Source: a virus. Taken from it: DNA of 28,874 nucleotides. The DNA lies in IMG/VR virus record IMGVR_UViG_3300042923_000311, positions 1 to 28,874 of that record; one strand, written 5' to 3'. How positions within the stretch are numbered: position 1 is the first letter of the stretch; each line of letters opens with the position of its first letter. Positions 23,429 through 28,874 of this stretch are shown piece after piece. Both the position numbers and the translations under genes were made by a program. The notes beneath the pieces were generated by a model. The model saw only the letters and a list, made by a program, of their open reading frames with translations. It was not told the origin of the DNA and did no database searches.

Positions 23429-23626
23429 CTATCGCTCCTCTCTTTTCACTTCCATCCACGCGTCATAGTATCCTTTAGAATGCCCGTCACGTGCTATCCA
23501 CTCATCTCGGCACTCATTACACTCCTGTTTGCTTTGCTCTGCTGTATCGGCTTGCTGTGACCGTTTAATTGCGTTTACGGTACGTCGGAACAATTCTTCT
23601 CGTGACAATGTTTTAAGGTTGTCCAT
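23429..23626 (-). CDS. Small hypothetical protein
   Basis: A 65-residue helical protein (LSREELFRRTVNAIKRSQQA), with a short CNEC motif and a C-terminal GYYDAWMEVKREER segment. AGGTGA lies before ATG 23626. The single pair of cysteines is not enough for a zinc site by itself. No known family is recognised. It lies in the block of small genes before arpU. Confidence 0.7.
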   Translation of the reverse strand: MDNLKTLSREELFRRTVNAIKRSQQADTAEQSKQECNECRDEWIARDGHSKGYYDAWMEVKREER

Positions 23627-23661
23627 GTGTCACCTACTTTGGTGTAGTGTCGAACTGCGCA

Positions 23662-23964
23662 TTAAATCAATACGGTTTTCAAAATGAACTTTTTAACTTT
23701 TTCAATCTCGCTCTTGTCTATGAGAAGCCTATCTTCAGTTGTTGCAAAGAAGTCAATTGTTTCAGATACGAAATCTTGAACTACCGACTGAAAATCGTCT
23801 TTATCTTGAACAATCGCATTCCAGTCACTGCACCAGTTCATAGCACTTTCTTTAGTAAATTCAAACTCTTTAGTTTCACTTGTTTTTGGATTAGGAAGTT
23901 TTTGTTCACAGCAAGGGCAATATTCCCTTCGGGTTTTATAATTAATAACAACTGATTTACTCAA
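23662..23964 (-). CDS. Small hypothetical protein with one zinc-knuckle-like motif
   Basis: About 100 residues from TTG 23964, which has AGAAGGAG at ideal spacing (eight bases); GTG 23973 in the same frame lies inside the ribosome motif and is less likely. The N-terminus carries YCPCCEQKLP, one CxxC knuckle, with another Cys further on (NWCSDW). The C-terminal half is acidic and helical (DDFQSVVQDFVSETIDFFAT). No family is recognised. Confidence 0.7.
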   Translation of the reverse strand: MSKSVVINYKTRREYCPCCEQKLPNPKTSETKEFEFTKESAMNWCSDWNAIVQDKDDFQSVVQDFVSETIDFFATTEDRLLIDKSEIEKVKKFILKTVLI

Positions 23965-23989
23965 AATGTTCACTCCTTCTCATTTGCTG

Positions 23990-24100
23990 TCAACTGTGCA
24001 TTCGTTTGTATCCGTTGTACAGCTGCGTTTTTGTAATGATGTATTCCTGCATGGTCGGATCATCACTATAGCAGTAGTGATGATCCGACCAAATCCTCAT
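23990..24100 (-). CDS. 36-residue hypothetical protein, encodes the 38-bp palindrome
   Basis: Runs from ATG 24100 to TGA 23990. The first half is Asp/His/Tyr-rich (WSDHHYCYSDDP), encoded by the perfect palindrome at 24053-24090, and the second reads MQEYIITKTQLYNGYKR, which looks like a real coding stretch. The ribosome site is weak. It overlaps the 3' end of the gene at 24066-24176 by 35 bases in another frame. It is a plausible small phage gene, but could be chance. Confidence 0.45.
   Translation of the reverse strand: MRIWSDHHYCYSDDPTMQEYIITKTQLYNGYKRMHS
24053..24090. repeat. Perfect 16-bp inverted repeat (38 bp in all)
   Basis: GGTCGGATCATCACTA and its exact reverse complement are separated by a 6-base loop. 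There is no T-run on either side, so it is not a terminator. The stop codon of one small gene (24066-24068) lies inside the stem. It could be an RNA processing hairpin or a binding site for a dimeric protein. A perfect 16-bp match by chance in coding DNA is unlikely. Confidence 0.85.
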
Positions 24101-24176
24101 ACCATACCCAAATCAATTTCTTCTTTGCTTCATTTTCGAAGAGACAATCAAACTTATGAGCGACTTTCACCGCCAT
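24066..24176 (-). CDS. 36-residue hypothetical protein
   Basis: ATG 24176 has GGGG seven bases upstream and overlaps the end of the 56-residue gene by ten bases. The protein is mixed charge (AVKVAHKFDCLFENEAKKK), then aromatic (LIWVWYEDL), and its last residues are coded inside the palindrome. No family is recognised. Its overlap chain with the upstream gene supports translation. Confidence 0.5.
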   Translation of the reverse strand: MAVKVAHKFDCLFENEAKKKLIWVWYEDLVGSSLLL

Positions 24177-24337
24177 ATATACCCCGTATCCTTTGGTATC
24201 AGCACCCCATGCCGCTTACTGTATGGCACCATTTCACGCGCCTGTTGCTTATTTATTCCATCCTCGAATATAGTGACCACCGTGAGTAACTGTCCTTCTG
24301 TCGTCCTGCTGAGGTGCTCGATTACTCGCCTGCTCAT
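24167..24337 (-). CDS. 56-residue hypothetical protein
   Basis: ATG 24337 overlaps the rusA stop (ATGA), so it is coupled to rusA. The protein is basic and predicted helical, with SRRVIEHLSRTTEGQLLTVV and a C-terminal HGVLIPKDTGYIW segment. The helix and basic residues would suit a small DNA-binding protein, but no family is recognised. Confidence 0.65.
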   Translation of the reverse strand: MSRRVIEHLSRTTEGQLLTVVTIFEDGINKQQAREMVPYSKRHGVLIPKDTGYIWR

Positions 24338-24759
24338 GGGATCACCTCGTCCAGCTCAAATATTTTGGCTTCTATTCGTGGATCTTCTGCATAAAATTCC
24401 CTTGCGTTTAGTTCCACAATTTGATTGTCATCTTCCCAAATAATTCCGTTCATGGCATCGAGTATCAGCTTTATTTTGTTGTCGAGATCAGGCTTCACAG
24501 TTGGACGAATGATTCCCTTCGCTTTGGCTTCTCTCTCCTTCTTACTCAGGCTCTTTTGCATCTTTCGATAGATTGTAAGGTTGACGCTTATTGCTCCTGA
24601 TAACGGCTTCTCGTGCGTAAGAAAGCTAATCATCTTTTGCAGGTCTTTCTTCTCTTTGGCATTCGGATTATAAGTTGTTGTCTTACGTGTAAATTTATTT
24701 GTTACAGTTCGCGGTCGACCTTGTCCGTGATAGTCGCCAGGTATGATTAATTCAATCAC
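24334..24759 (-). CDS. rusA: RusA-type Holliday junction resolvase
   Basis: A 141-residue endodeoxyribonuclease of the RusA family that cuts Holliday junctions. The family signatures are present: IPGDYHGQGRPRT at the start, KPDLDNKIKLILDAMNG with the active-site Asp pair and conserved Lys, and WEDDNQIVEL with another conserved Asp. GTG 24759 is preferred because AAAGGAG lies eight bases upstream; the GTG 24768 in frame is inside that site. It overlaps the upstream gene by four bases (GTGA). Phages use it to resolve branched DNA before packaging. Confidence 0.9.
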   Translation of the reverse strand: MIELIIPGDYHGQGRPRTVTNKFTRKTTTYNPNAKEKKDLQKMISFLTHEKPLSGAISVNLTIYRKMQKSLSKKEREAKAKGIIRPTVKPDLDNKIKLILDAMNGIIWEDDNQIVELNAREFYAEDPRIEAKIFELDEVIP

Positions 24760-25070
24760 TGAATCCACTCCTTTTGACGCAGACGTTCAGGATACAATAC
24801 CTTCCCGGGAGGACCATATTTCTTGTGGCATTCGTCCAGATCCATAAAATAGATATTAACTTCACCATTCACTGTGCTATGGTGCCGTTCAAACGGTCGC
24901 TTCTTCGGCCGTCTGTTTACTCCTTTTGGCGTGCTCACTGCTTGCTCTAACGTCCAGTGCTGCACGAGCACACGATTGCTGATATTGTTTTGTGTTAATC
25001 CATTTTTCTCACATTGCATCAGGAGATCTCCGTCAATACGTTTTCCTCTTACGTAGAAGGGTTTTAGCAT
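24756..25070 (-). CDS. Hypothetical basic protein with helix-turn-helix-like region
   Basis: A 104-residue, basic protein between dut and rusA. Residues about 18-50 (GLTQNNISNRVLVQHWTLEQ, ending AVSTPKGVNRR) look like a recognition helix of the type found in phage DNA-binding modules. The C-terminus contains YGPPGKVLYPERL. GGGGGTGA lies before ATG 25070, which overlaps the dut stop (TGATG). No known family is assigned; DNA binding is inferred. Confidence 0.7.
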   Translation of the reverse strand: MLKPFYVRGKRIDGDLLMQCEKNGLTQNNISNRVLVQHWTLEQAVSTPKGVNRRPKKRPFERHHSTVNGEVNIYFMDLDECHKKYGPPGKVLYPERLRQKEWIQ

Positions 25071-25585
25071 CAGCTTTTCACCCCCGTACTACCAAATCCT
25101 GCGGATCCACGTTCACTGTCTCCAAGCTTATCTACTTCCTCAAATTCTGCATGGACGACCGGAGCAATGACGGCTTGGGCGATGCGGTCGCCTTTTTTAA
25201 TTTTGTATGCATAATTCCAGTAGTATCTATCAACTTTTTCTCTTGATCCGTCAATTAGGTGAACATATTCAGAATTTAAATATTCAAAATCTGAGTATGA
25301 TAAATTTCTAGTTATGACACCTATTTCTCCGTGATATCCACTATCTATTGTTCCCAGTTCAACTTGCAGATGGGTTTTTGCTGTTATGCCGCTTCTTGGT
25401 CTTATCTGCATTTCATATCCTTCTGGAATATTGAAGGATAAACCCGTCTTGATAGTTGTCGTCTTCCCGGATTCAATGATAACTTCCTCAGCAGCTACCA
25501 AATCAAATCCTGCATCATCTTCATGTTTATATGTCGGTATCACCGCATCAGGTGATAGTTTCTTAATCTTGATTGGTAGATTCAT
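25070..25585 (-). CDS. dut: dUTPase, trimeric type with an insert between motifs 3 and 4
   Basis: A 171-residue dUTP diphosphatase that lowers dUTP and supplies dUMP. All five motifs are present: DDAGFDL, RPRSG, GTIDSGYHGEIGV, KGDRIAQAVI and RGSAGFGSTG. An insert of about 30 residues between motifs 3 and 4 (YSDFEYLNSEYVHLIDGS) lies where staphylococcal phage dUTPases carry the species-specific motif that binds the Stl repressor of pathogenicity islands. AAGGAGG lies before ATG 25585, overlapping the preceding gene by 23 bases. Such a moonlighting role is only a guess here. Confidence 0.94.
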   Translation of the reverse strand: MNLPIKIKKLSPDAVIPTYKHEDDAGFDLVAAEEVIIESGKTTTIKTGLSFNIPEGYEMQIRPRSGITAKTHLQVELGTIDSGYHGEIGVITRNLSYSDFEYLNSEYVHLIDGSREKVDRYYWNYAYKIKKGDRIAQAVIAPVVHAEFEEVDKLGDSERGSAGFGSTGVKS

Positions 25586-25898
25586 TATCTATTGCCTCCT
25601 TCAGAGATACCCAAGGTTCCTCTTTCAAATCTTCATTGAGATATTTAGCAGCATCAATAGCATCTTCGATCAGCGCTTTATAATTGTCATTCTGATCTCT
25701 CAGCTGCTCAATCTGAGCTGCCATTCGATTTTGCCCATCAACTCTAAAACTAATAACCTTATCTTTCTTTTCAACGAGTTCTCTCAGCCGTTCAATCTCG
25801 CTCACTGCCCACTCACCATCCGAATGTCTCAATATCACAGCAGGACTTTTCTTTTGTTCTTCGAGTTTTTGTTTGATGTAGTCTAGGCGATCAGGCAT
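25563..25898 (-). CDS. Coiled-coil hypothetical protein
   Basis: About 111 residues from ATG 25898, with AGGAGGGG eight bases upstream; the longer in-frame start at 25946 lies within the previous gene. The middle is a strong coiled coil (EIERLRELVEKKDKVISF and MAAQIEQLRDQNDNY). The C-terminus includes EEPWVSLKEAIDNE. It overlaps the preceding gene by eight bases and dut by 23. Function unknown. Confidence 0.72.
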   Translation of the reverse strand: MPDRLDYIKQKLEEQKKSPAVILRHSDGEWAVSEIERLRELVEKKDKVISFRVDGQNRMAAQIEQLRDQNDNYKALIEDAIDAAKYLNEDLKEEPWVSLKEAIDNESTNQD

Positions 25899-26331
25899 GT
25901 GTCTTCCCCTCCTGTTCCTTAAATGCGTCAATTCGCTTGTCTGCATAAGGTTTCCCCATCCAAGTCACCAGTTCTTCCAAATAGAATGGTTCACCACATC
26001 GAGGGCAACAAGGTATTTGGTGGTGACCTCTGTAATCTTTCTCAAGCCGTTTAATGACCTTCAGCCACGGTTTGTATTCTGCCAATCTCTGGCGTTGCTC
26101 TTTCATTCTCTGCATTGTCTCGTTAATATCTTCCCAATGCATTGCAACCTGATAAATTGCTTCATAAGGATCAACTACCGCCCCACAAGTGGCACATACT
26201 ACTCTTCGATTTTTAGTATCAATGAGATAACTCGGTTTCTTGCATTTGCATAACTTTTCTAGACCACGGTTGATGCGTAATTGGTCAAGTTGGATAATGT
26301 TTTCTTCTGGTAGATCAGGCATCCGTATCAT
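25891..26331 (-). CDS. Hypothetical protein with two zinc-ribbon-like cysteine pairs
   Basis: About 146 residues (ATG 26331) or 143 (ATG 26322); the evidence does not decide between them. Cysteines occur as CKCKK near 28-32, CATC near 47 and CPRC near 109, so two zinc ribbons are possible, one split by a helical region (EDINETMQRMKEQRQRLAEY). The C-terminal part ends near YADKRIDAFKEQEG. No known family is recognised; nucleic acid binding is a fair guess. It overlaps neighbours at both ends. Confidence 0.72.
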   Translation of the reverse strand: MIRMPDLPEENIIQLDQLRINRGLEKLCKCKKPSYLIDTKNRRVVCATCGAVVDPYEAIYQVAMHWEDINETMQRMKEQRQRLAEYKPWLKVIKRLEKDYRGHHQIPCCPRCGEPFYLEELVTWMGKPYADKRIDAFKEQEGKTHA

Positions 26332-26500
26332 CTTCTTTCAGCCAATCCTTAACCTCAGCATGTTTTGAATCTTTGGCTATCTGTTCAACTGCTAAACGCA
26401 TTCCAAATGCAACTCCGTTGTTATATCCATGCGACTTTTTTTCACGATTGGAAAGCACTCGTTTGTATAGTTGATTTAATTCTTTCTGTGCTTCACTCAT
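26315..26500 (-). CDS. Hypothetical protein with C-terminal DWLK module
   Basis: About 61 residues from ATG 26500, which overlaps the stop of the preceding gene (ATGAGTGA). The protein is helical, with SEAQKELNQLYKRVLSNREK and a C-terminus AEVKDWLKEDDTDA that resembles the end of the upstream gene (DVADWLKDSDKDE). This makes the two look like tandem paralogues, with the longer gene having an extra N-terminal domain. No known family. Confidence 0.68.
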   Translation of the reverse strand: MSEAQKELNQLYKRVLSNREKKSHGYNNGVAFGMRLAVEQIAKDSKHAEVKDWLKEDDTDA

Positions 26501-26837
26501 CTTTATCACTATCCTTGAGCCAATCCGCAACATCTGGATGCTCTTTGGCAATTATTTCAATGACTTTTTCTATGGATTCACGTACATTAAGATGGGAAAT
26601 GCATCCAGCACTAAATCCGTCATACCATTGCTTCAATTCATCCCTAGGCGACATCGGATTGACGATCTTCTTGCCGCTAAATACAGCGTGAACAATATCA
26701 ACGATTTCCTCGGGTTCATTTGTGCTGAAACATTCTAATGCTCCCTTTAAACGCCCCATTCTGTTTTTCTGGTGATCATTCAAGTGACTTAGTGTGTTAA
26801 TCCCCACTCTTACTTTCAGCACAAACGGTTCACTCAT
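26493..26837 (-). CDS. Hypothetical protein, longer paralogue with DWLK module
   Basis: About 114 residues from ATG 26837, with GGGAG eight bases upstream, overlapping the previous gene's stop (ATGAGTGA). The N-terminus (SEPFVLKVRVGINTLSHLND) is followed by a helical middle and the conserved end IAKEHPDVADWLK. It shares this C-terminal module with the next gene, pointing to duplication. No family is recognised. An earlier in-frame ATG at 26915 lies inside the previous gene. Confidence 0.68.
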   Translation of the reverse strand: MSEPFVLKVRVGINTLSHLNDHQKNRMGRLKGALECFSTNEPEEIVDIVHAVFSGKKIVNPMSPRDELKQWYDGFSAGCISHLNVRESIEKVIEIIAKEHPDVADWLKDSDKDE

Positions 26838-27015
26838 CGCTCTTGCTCCCTTCATCCATACTTTCTTTAATCCATTCAGCATCTTTTTGAGATAAATAGA
26901 TTTTGACTGTTTCAAATTCTTTACCTGTCCTTAGTCCAGCAGCATGATCGGCATATATCTTATCTGTCCCTTTTTCTCTGAAACCTTGAATAAAAAATCT
27001 GATATGATCAGGCAT
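26830..27015 (-). CDS. Small hypothetical protein
   Basis: About 61 residues from ATG 27015, with GGGAG upstream. Contains HIRFFIQGFREKGTDKIYAD and ETVKIYLSQKDAEWIKE, a compact alpha/beta protein with acidic tail. No known family. The leader region shares the GAAGGGAGC-type ribosome site with the next gene, as part of a set of similar junctions. Confidence 0.66.
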   Translation of the reverse strand: MPDHIRFFIQGFREKGTDKIYADHAAGLRTGKEFETVKIYLSQKDAEWIKESMDEGSKSDE

Positions 27016-27029
27016 CACTTCTGCTCCCT

Positions 27030-27254
27030 TCACTTCAATCCGAACACGACAAAGCCTGTTTTCTGTTCAAATTCCGTCACGTAGCCAACTGTTTTAGTGA
27101 TCTGAAAACCCGTGTACTTTCAACCGTCCCATTCTTGCAGCACTGCGATGTCGCCTTCTTGATAATGTCGATCATTGTTCCGTATCTCGAAAGGCTTTCT
27201 TCCTTCAAGCACTGCTTTAAAATACTCAGGCATGATTTTTATCTTGTGAATCAT
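27030..27254 (-). pseudogene. DUF3850-type gene interrupted by one in-frame TGA
   Basis: The ATG at 27254 overlaps the upstream stop (ATGA). The N-terminal part reads HKIKIMPEYFKAVLEGRKPF and EIRNNDRHYQEGDIAVLQEW, which matches DUF3850 (ASCH-like, RNA-binding fold). A TGA at 27122-27120 stops it after 44 residues, but the same frame continues with KYTGFQITKTVGYVTEFEQ and GFVVFGLK to a TGA at 27030, the usual DUF3850 ending. Without the stop it would encode about 74 residues, the normal length. So it is either a recent nonsense mutation or sequence error, or rarely a read-through gene. Confidence 0.8.
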
Positions 27255-27385
27255 AATCTGCGTTCGTCCCTTCTCAACCATTCTTCCTTCGCACATCCCT
27301 TTCTCCACCCAATCCAAACCATCAAAGACGATACGATAACCGGTATACTGATCATCCATGCCAATATGGTGAGTGCTTTATCCAT
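27251..27385 (-). CDS. Small membrane protein
   Basis: A 44-residue protein from ATG 27385, overlapping the preceding gene by eight bases (ATGGATAA) and the next by four (ATGA). It has one membrane segment (LTILAWMISIPVIVSSLMVW) and a strongly basic cytoplasmic end (KEEWLRRDERRL), so an N-out, C-in orientation is expected. No known family. Short membrane proteins in early phage blocks sometimes act in superinfection exclusion, but this is a guess. Confidence 0.66.
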   Translation of the reverse strand: MDKALTILAWMISIPVIVSSLMVWIGWRKGCAKEEWLRRDERRL

Positions 27386-27584
27386 GCCGATCACCATCTT
27401 GGGCTTTTTCGATGTATTCTTTGACCAATTTATAATCTTCATCAACAAAGATGTCACCAACGCTATCGAATGTGTTGACTTCGGTGTTAAATTGCTTGTT
27501 TCTGCTTTTCCCAAAGACAGATATTGCTGCAATGTTAATTGATATTGGCTCACCATTCCGGTGTACTTCAATAAACCATTTCAT
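27378..27584 (-). CDS. Small hypothetical beta-rich protein
   Basis: A 68-residue protein from ATG 27584, overlapping the previous stop (ATGA). It has KWFIEVHRNGEPISINIAAI, then IFVDEDYKLVKEYIEKA, resembling the short FlbD-like pattern of strand, turn and C-terminal helix. Function unknown. Confidence 0.68.
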   Translation of the reverse strand: MKWFIEVHRNGEPISINIAAISVFGKSRNKQFNTEVNTFDSVGDIFVDEDYKLVKEYIEKAQDGDRHG

Positions 27585-27802
27585 CCCATCAAACCTCGCT
27601 TTCTTGGCTCTATCCTTCCTTTTGATCTCAAATCTAGTATCAAAACAGCTATATCCATTTGCGTCCGTCTAAACGTCTGTGAGAGACGCATAAGCGATGC
27701 ACCTGATTTCCATAGCTTGATAAATTTCGTTACTTCATCAATTGACCATTGGAAATCGATAGATTCACAGGCGATATACGTCTCTCCGCGCTTGCGCGGC
27801 AT
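27581..27802 (-). CDS. Putative helix-turn-helix phage protein
   Basis: A 73-residue, basic protein. DEVTKFIKLWKSGASLMRLS, then QTFRRTQMDIAVLILDL, has the layout of a small helix-turn-helix (recognition helix with RRTQ), as in a known group of phage proteins that end GLWG/GLMG. Start ATG 27802 lacks a ribosome site and directly follows the stop of an 18-residue reading frame in the same frame (TAGATG), suggesting reinitiation. The exact role is unknown. Confidence 0.7.
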   Translation of the reverse strand: MPRKRGETYIACESIDFQWSIDEVTKFIKLWKSGASLMRLSQTFRRTQMDIAVLILDLRSKGRIEPRKRGLMG

Positions 27803-27859
27803 CTACTGTTTAATGAGCCGAGATTCAGTTGCATTGTTGAACGGTTCTGCCATGGCCAT
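27803..27859 (-). CDS. 18-residue leader-like peptide
   Basis: ATG 27859 has AGGGGTG seven bases upstream, better than most nearby, and codes MAMAEPFNNATESRLIKQ, then TAG. The next gene starts at once in the same frame. It may be a leader peptide coupling translation, or the true N-terminus of that gene cut by an amber codon. Confidence 0.4.
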   Translation of the reverse strand: MAMAEPFNNATESRLIKQ

Positions 27860-27986
27860 CCGTAATCACCCCTATCTCACTCATAAACGCTTTGTACCAC
27901 TGGTCAAATTCTTCTTTTGTCTCAATTGGTCCGTCTCCACCTGTTACTTGGATTACTCCTGGCATGATGTAATGAGCTTGGTTCAT
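27825..27986 (-). CDS. Small hypothetical protein after the methyltransferase
   Basis: A 53-residue protein from ATG 27986, overlapping the methyltransferase stop (ATGA) with AGGAGA upstream. Sequence includes AHYIMPGVIQVTGGDGPIET and EFDQWYKAFMSEIGVI, with a helical second half. No known family. It overlaps the leader-like frame at 27803-27859. Confidence 0.65.
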   Translation of the reverse strand: MNQAHYIMPGVIQVTGGDGPIETKEEFDQWYKAFMSEIGVITDGHGRTVQQCN

Positions 27987-28874
27987 ACCAATCTCCTCGC
28001 AATCTCGTAAATCACATTGACCGTGACGCTGTTCCCTGCTTGCTTGTACAATTGGCTGTCCGAATTAACTTTCTGTGCCCGATCGAATGCCCAATCAGGG
28101 AATCCTTGTAGTCTCCAGCACTCGTGTGGTGTAAGCTTCCTTATTGAGTAATTTTGATCAATGTATTTGGTCGGATGATTAGTTGTTAATGCATCAGCCG
28201 TTCCATTTCCCTTGATAAAAACATTTTCTTGAATCGTCGATCGCTTTTTGTCGTGACCATAAGCGAATATTTTATATTCCCTTTCTACCCAACCCTTAAC
28301 TCTGCTCTTACCGACCATCACTCCATGCCTATCCTGCCCAGTGAGCGTAAACATTGGCTCGCCGTTTTCTTTGAATCTTCGACCATTTTGGCGCTTTGCT
28401 AGTCGATCTGGAGTTAATACTGGGATTGCAATTTCCTCACTTGGCGTTTCAATATAAGTGCCTTCTCGCTGCGCCCCTGGGTACTTGGCAAGCAATGTTC
28501 CTGCAATGATTCTGCCTTCATCAGTCTGTGTACCACTCTCTCCGAAAGGAAATACTTTTCTGGTACGTTCTCCTCTAAGATGTCCGACAATGAACACCCT
28601 TTCCCTGTTCTGTGGGACACCGAAATCTTTAGAGTTAAGACAATCCCATTCTGCATCGTACCCGACTTCATCCATCGTTCGGAGGATTGTCTCAAACGTA
28701 TCCCCCCCTTCGTGATTGAGAAGTCCGGGGACGTTCTCACAGAATAGATAGCGTGGTCTGAGAATAGATGCGAAGCGCATAATCTCAAAGAAGAGAGTTC
28801 CCCTAGTATCTGCGAAACCTTTCCGCTTGCCAGCAATCGAGAAAGCCTGGCACGGAAATCCTCCACAGATAACG
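27983..28874 (-). CDS. DNA (cytosine-5) methyltransferase, 5' end beyond the window
   Basis: At least 297 residues of a C5 cytosine methyltransferase; the start lies off the right edge. The open frame continues to the last base, with GGFPCQAFSIAG (motif IV, catalytic Cys). It then shows ENVPGLLNHEGG (motif VI), QNRERVFIVG (motif VIII), RKLTPHECWRLQGFPDWAF (motif IX) and QAGNSVTVNVIYEI (motif X). Motif I, the SAM site, is not in the window. The target-recognition part between VIII and IX does not tell the site. No restriction enzyme gene is seen beside it, so it is probably an orphan phage enzyme that protects DNA from host restriction. Confidence 0.92.
   Translation of the reverse strand, partial: VICGGFPCQAFSIAGKRKGFADTRGTLFFEIMRFASILRPRYLFCENVPGLLNHEGGDTFETILRTMDEVGYDAEWDCLNSKDFGVPQNRERVFIVGHLRGERTRKVFPFGESGTQTDEGRIIAGTLLAKYPGAQREGTYIETPSEEIAIPVLTPDRLAKRQNGRRFKENGEPMFTLTGQDRHGVMVGKSRVKGWVEREYKIFAYGHDKKRSTIQENVFIKGNGTADALTTNHPTKYIDQNYSIRKLTPHECWRLQGFPDWAFDRAQKVNSDSQLYKQAGNSVTVNVIYEIARRLV

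Noticed and set aside
23990-24052. 20-residue frame starting at ATG 24052
   Set aside because: The longer frame from 24100 includes it, so the short start adds nothing; no ribosome site is present.
1-28874. CRISPR array, insertion sequence, integrase or attachment site
   Set aside because: No spaced direct repeats of CRISPR type, no transposase or recombinase motifs and no paired core sites were seen.

Overview
This window is most of the late half and part of the early half of a temperate, tailed (siphovirus-type) bacteriophage or prophage of a low-GC Gram-positive host (Bacillota). The evidence for the host is strong AGGAGG-type ribosome sites, an A118/PSA-like head gene order, an LLH-family holin, a BhlA-type holin-like peptide, an ArpU-type late regulator and a YolD-type gene. 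Lactobacillales or Sporolactobacillus-like hosts fit best, but I cannot name the species from the sequence alone. No integrase, repressor or attachment site is in the window, so its exact ends are unknown.

Layout. Positions 1-864 are a small plus-strand operon of three overlapping genes, the middle one YolD-like; such operons usually follow a Y-family DNA polymerase gene, which would lie to the left. It ends at a terminator (852-874) that faces a second terminator (882-913) closing the minus-strand side. Between that terminator and the holin lies about 375 bp without a gene. I read this as a structured minus-strand RNA with a tRNA-like outline: acceptor-like stem, leucine-type D-arm, T-arm and a long closing stem where the anticodon stem would be, with an insert of about 170 nt that can form a pseudoknot. 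I consider it the most interesting item here.

Everything from 28874 down to 1289 is read on the minus strand. In transcription order: a cytosine-5 DNA methyltransferase cut by the window edge; a dense chain of small early genes, many joined by ATGA-type overlaps, including a DUF3850 gene broken by one in-frame TGA, zinc-ribbon proteins, dUTPase and a RusA resolvase; an ArpU-type regulator and a stand-alone ClpX-type zinc finger; then a 55-bp array of five 11-bp repeats and a terminator just before terS. The late genes follow: terS, terL, portal, minor head protein with a C-terminal Ntox50-type toxin domain, a small possible immunity partner, scaffold, major capsid, connector and minor capsid/tail-completion proteins, major tail protein with an Fn3 domain, tail chaperone, Gp15, tape measure with a lytic transglycosylase domain, Dit, a tail-tip protein ending in a peptidase S74-type chaperone, small accessory genes, BhlA-like peptide, endolysin and LLH holin.

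How it works together. The early block handles DNA modification, nucleotide pools and recombination, and probably host interference by unknown small proteins. ArpU likely switches on the late operon. Because a strong terminator sits inside the terS leader with no room for a promoter after it, read-through or antitermination may be part of late control. Further hairpins after the LSM-like gene, after the major tail gene and after the coiled-coil gene probably set expression levels within the operon. The tRNA-like RNA is the last element of the late transcript and may also have its own extended -10 promoter.
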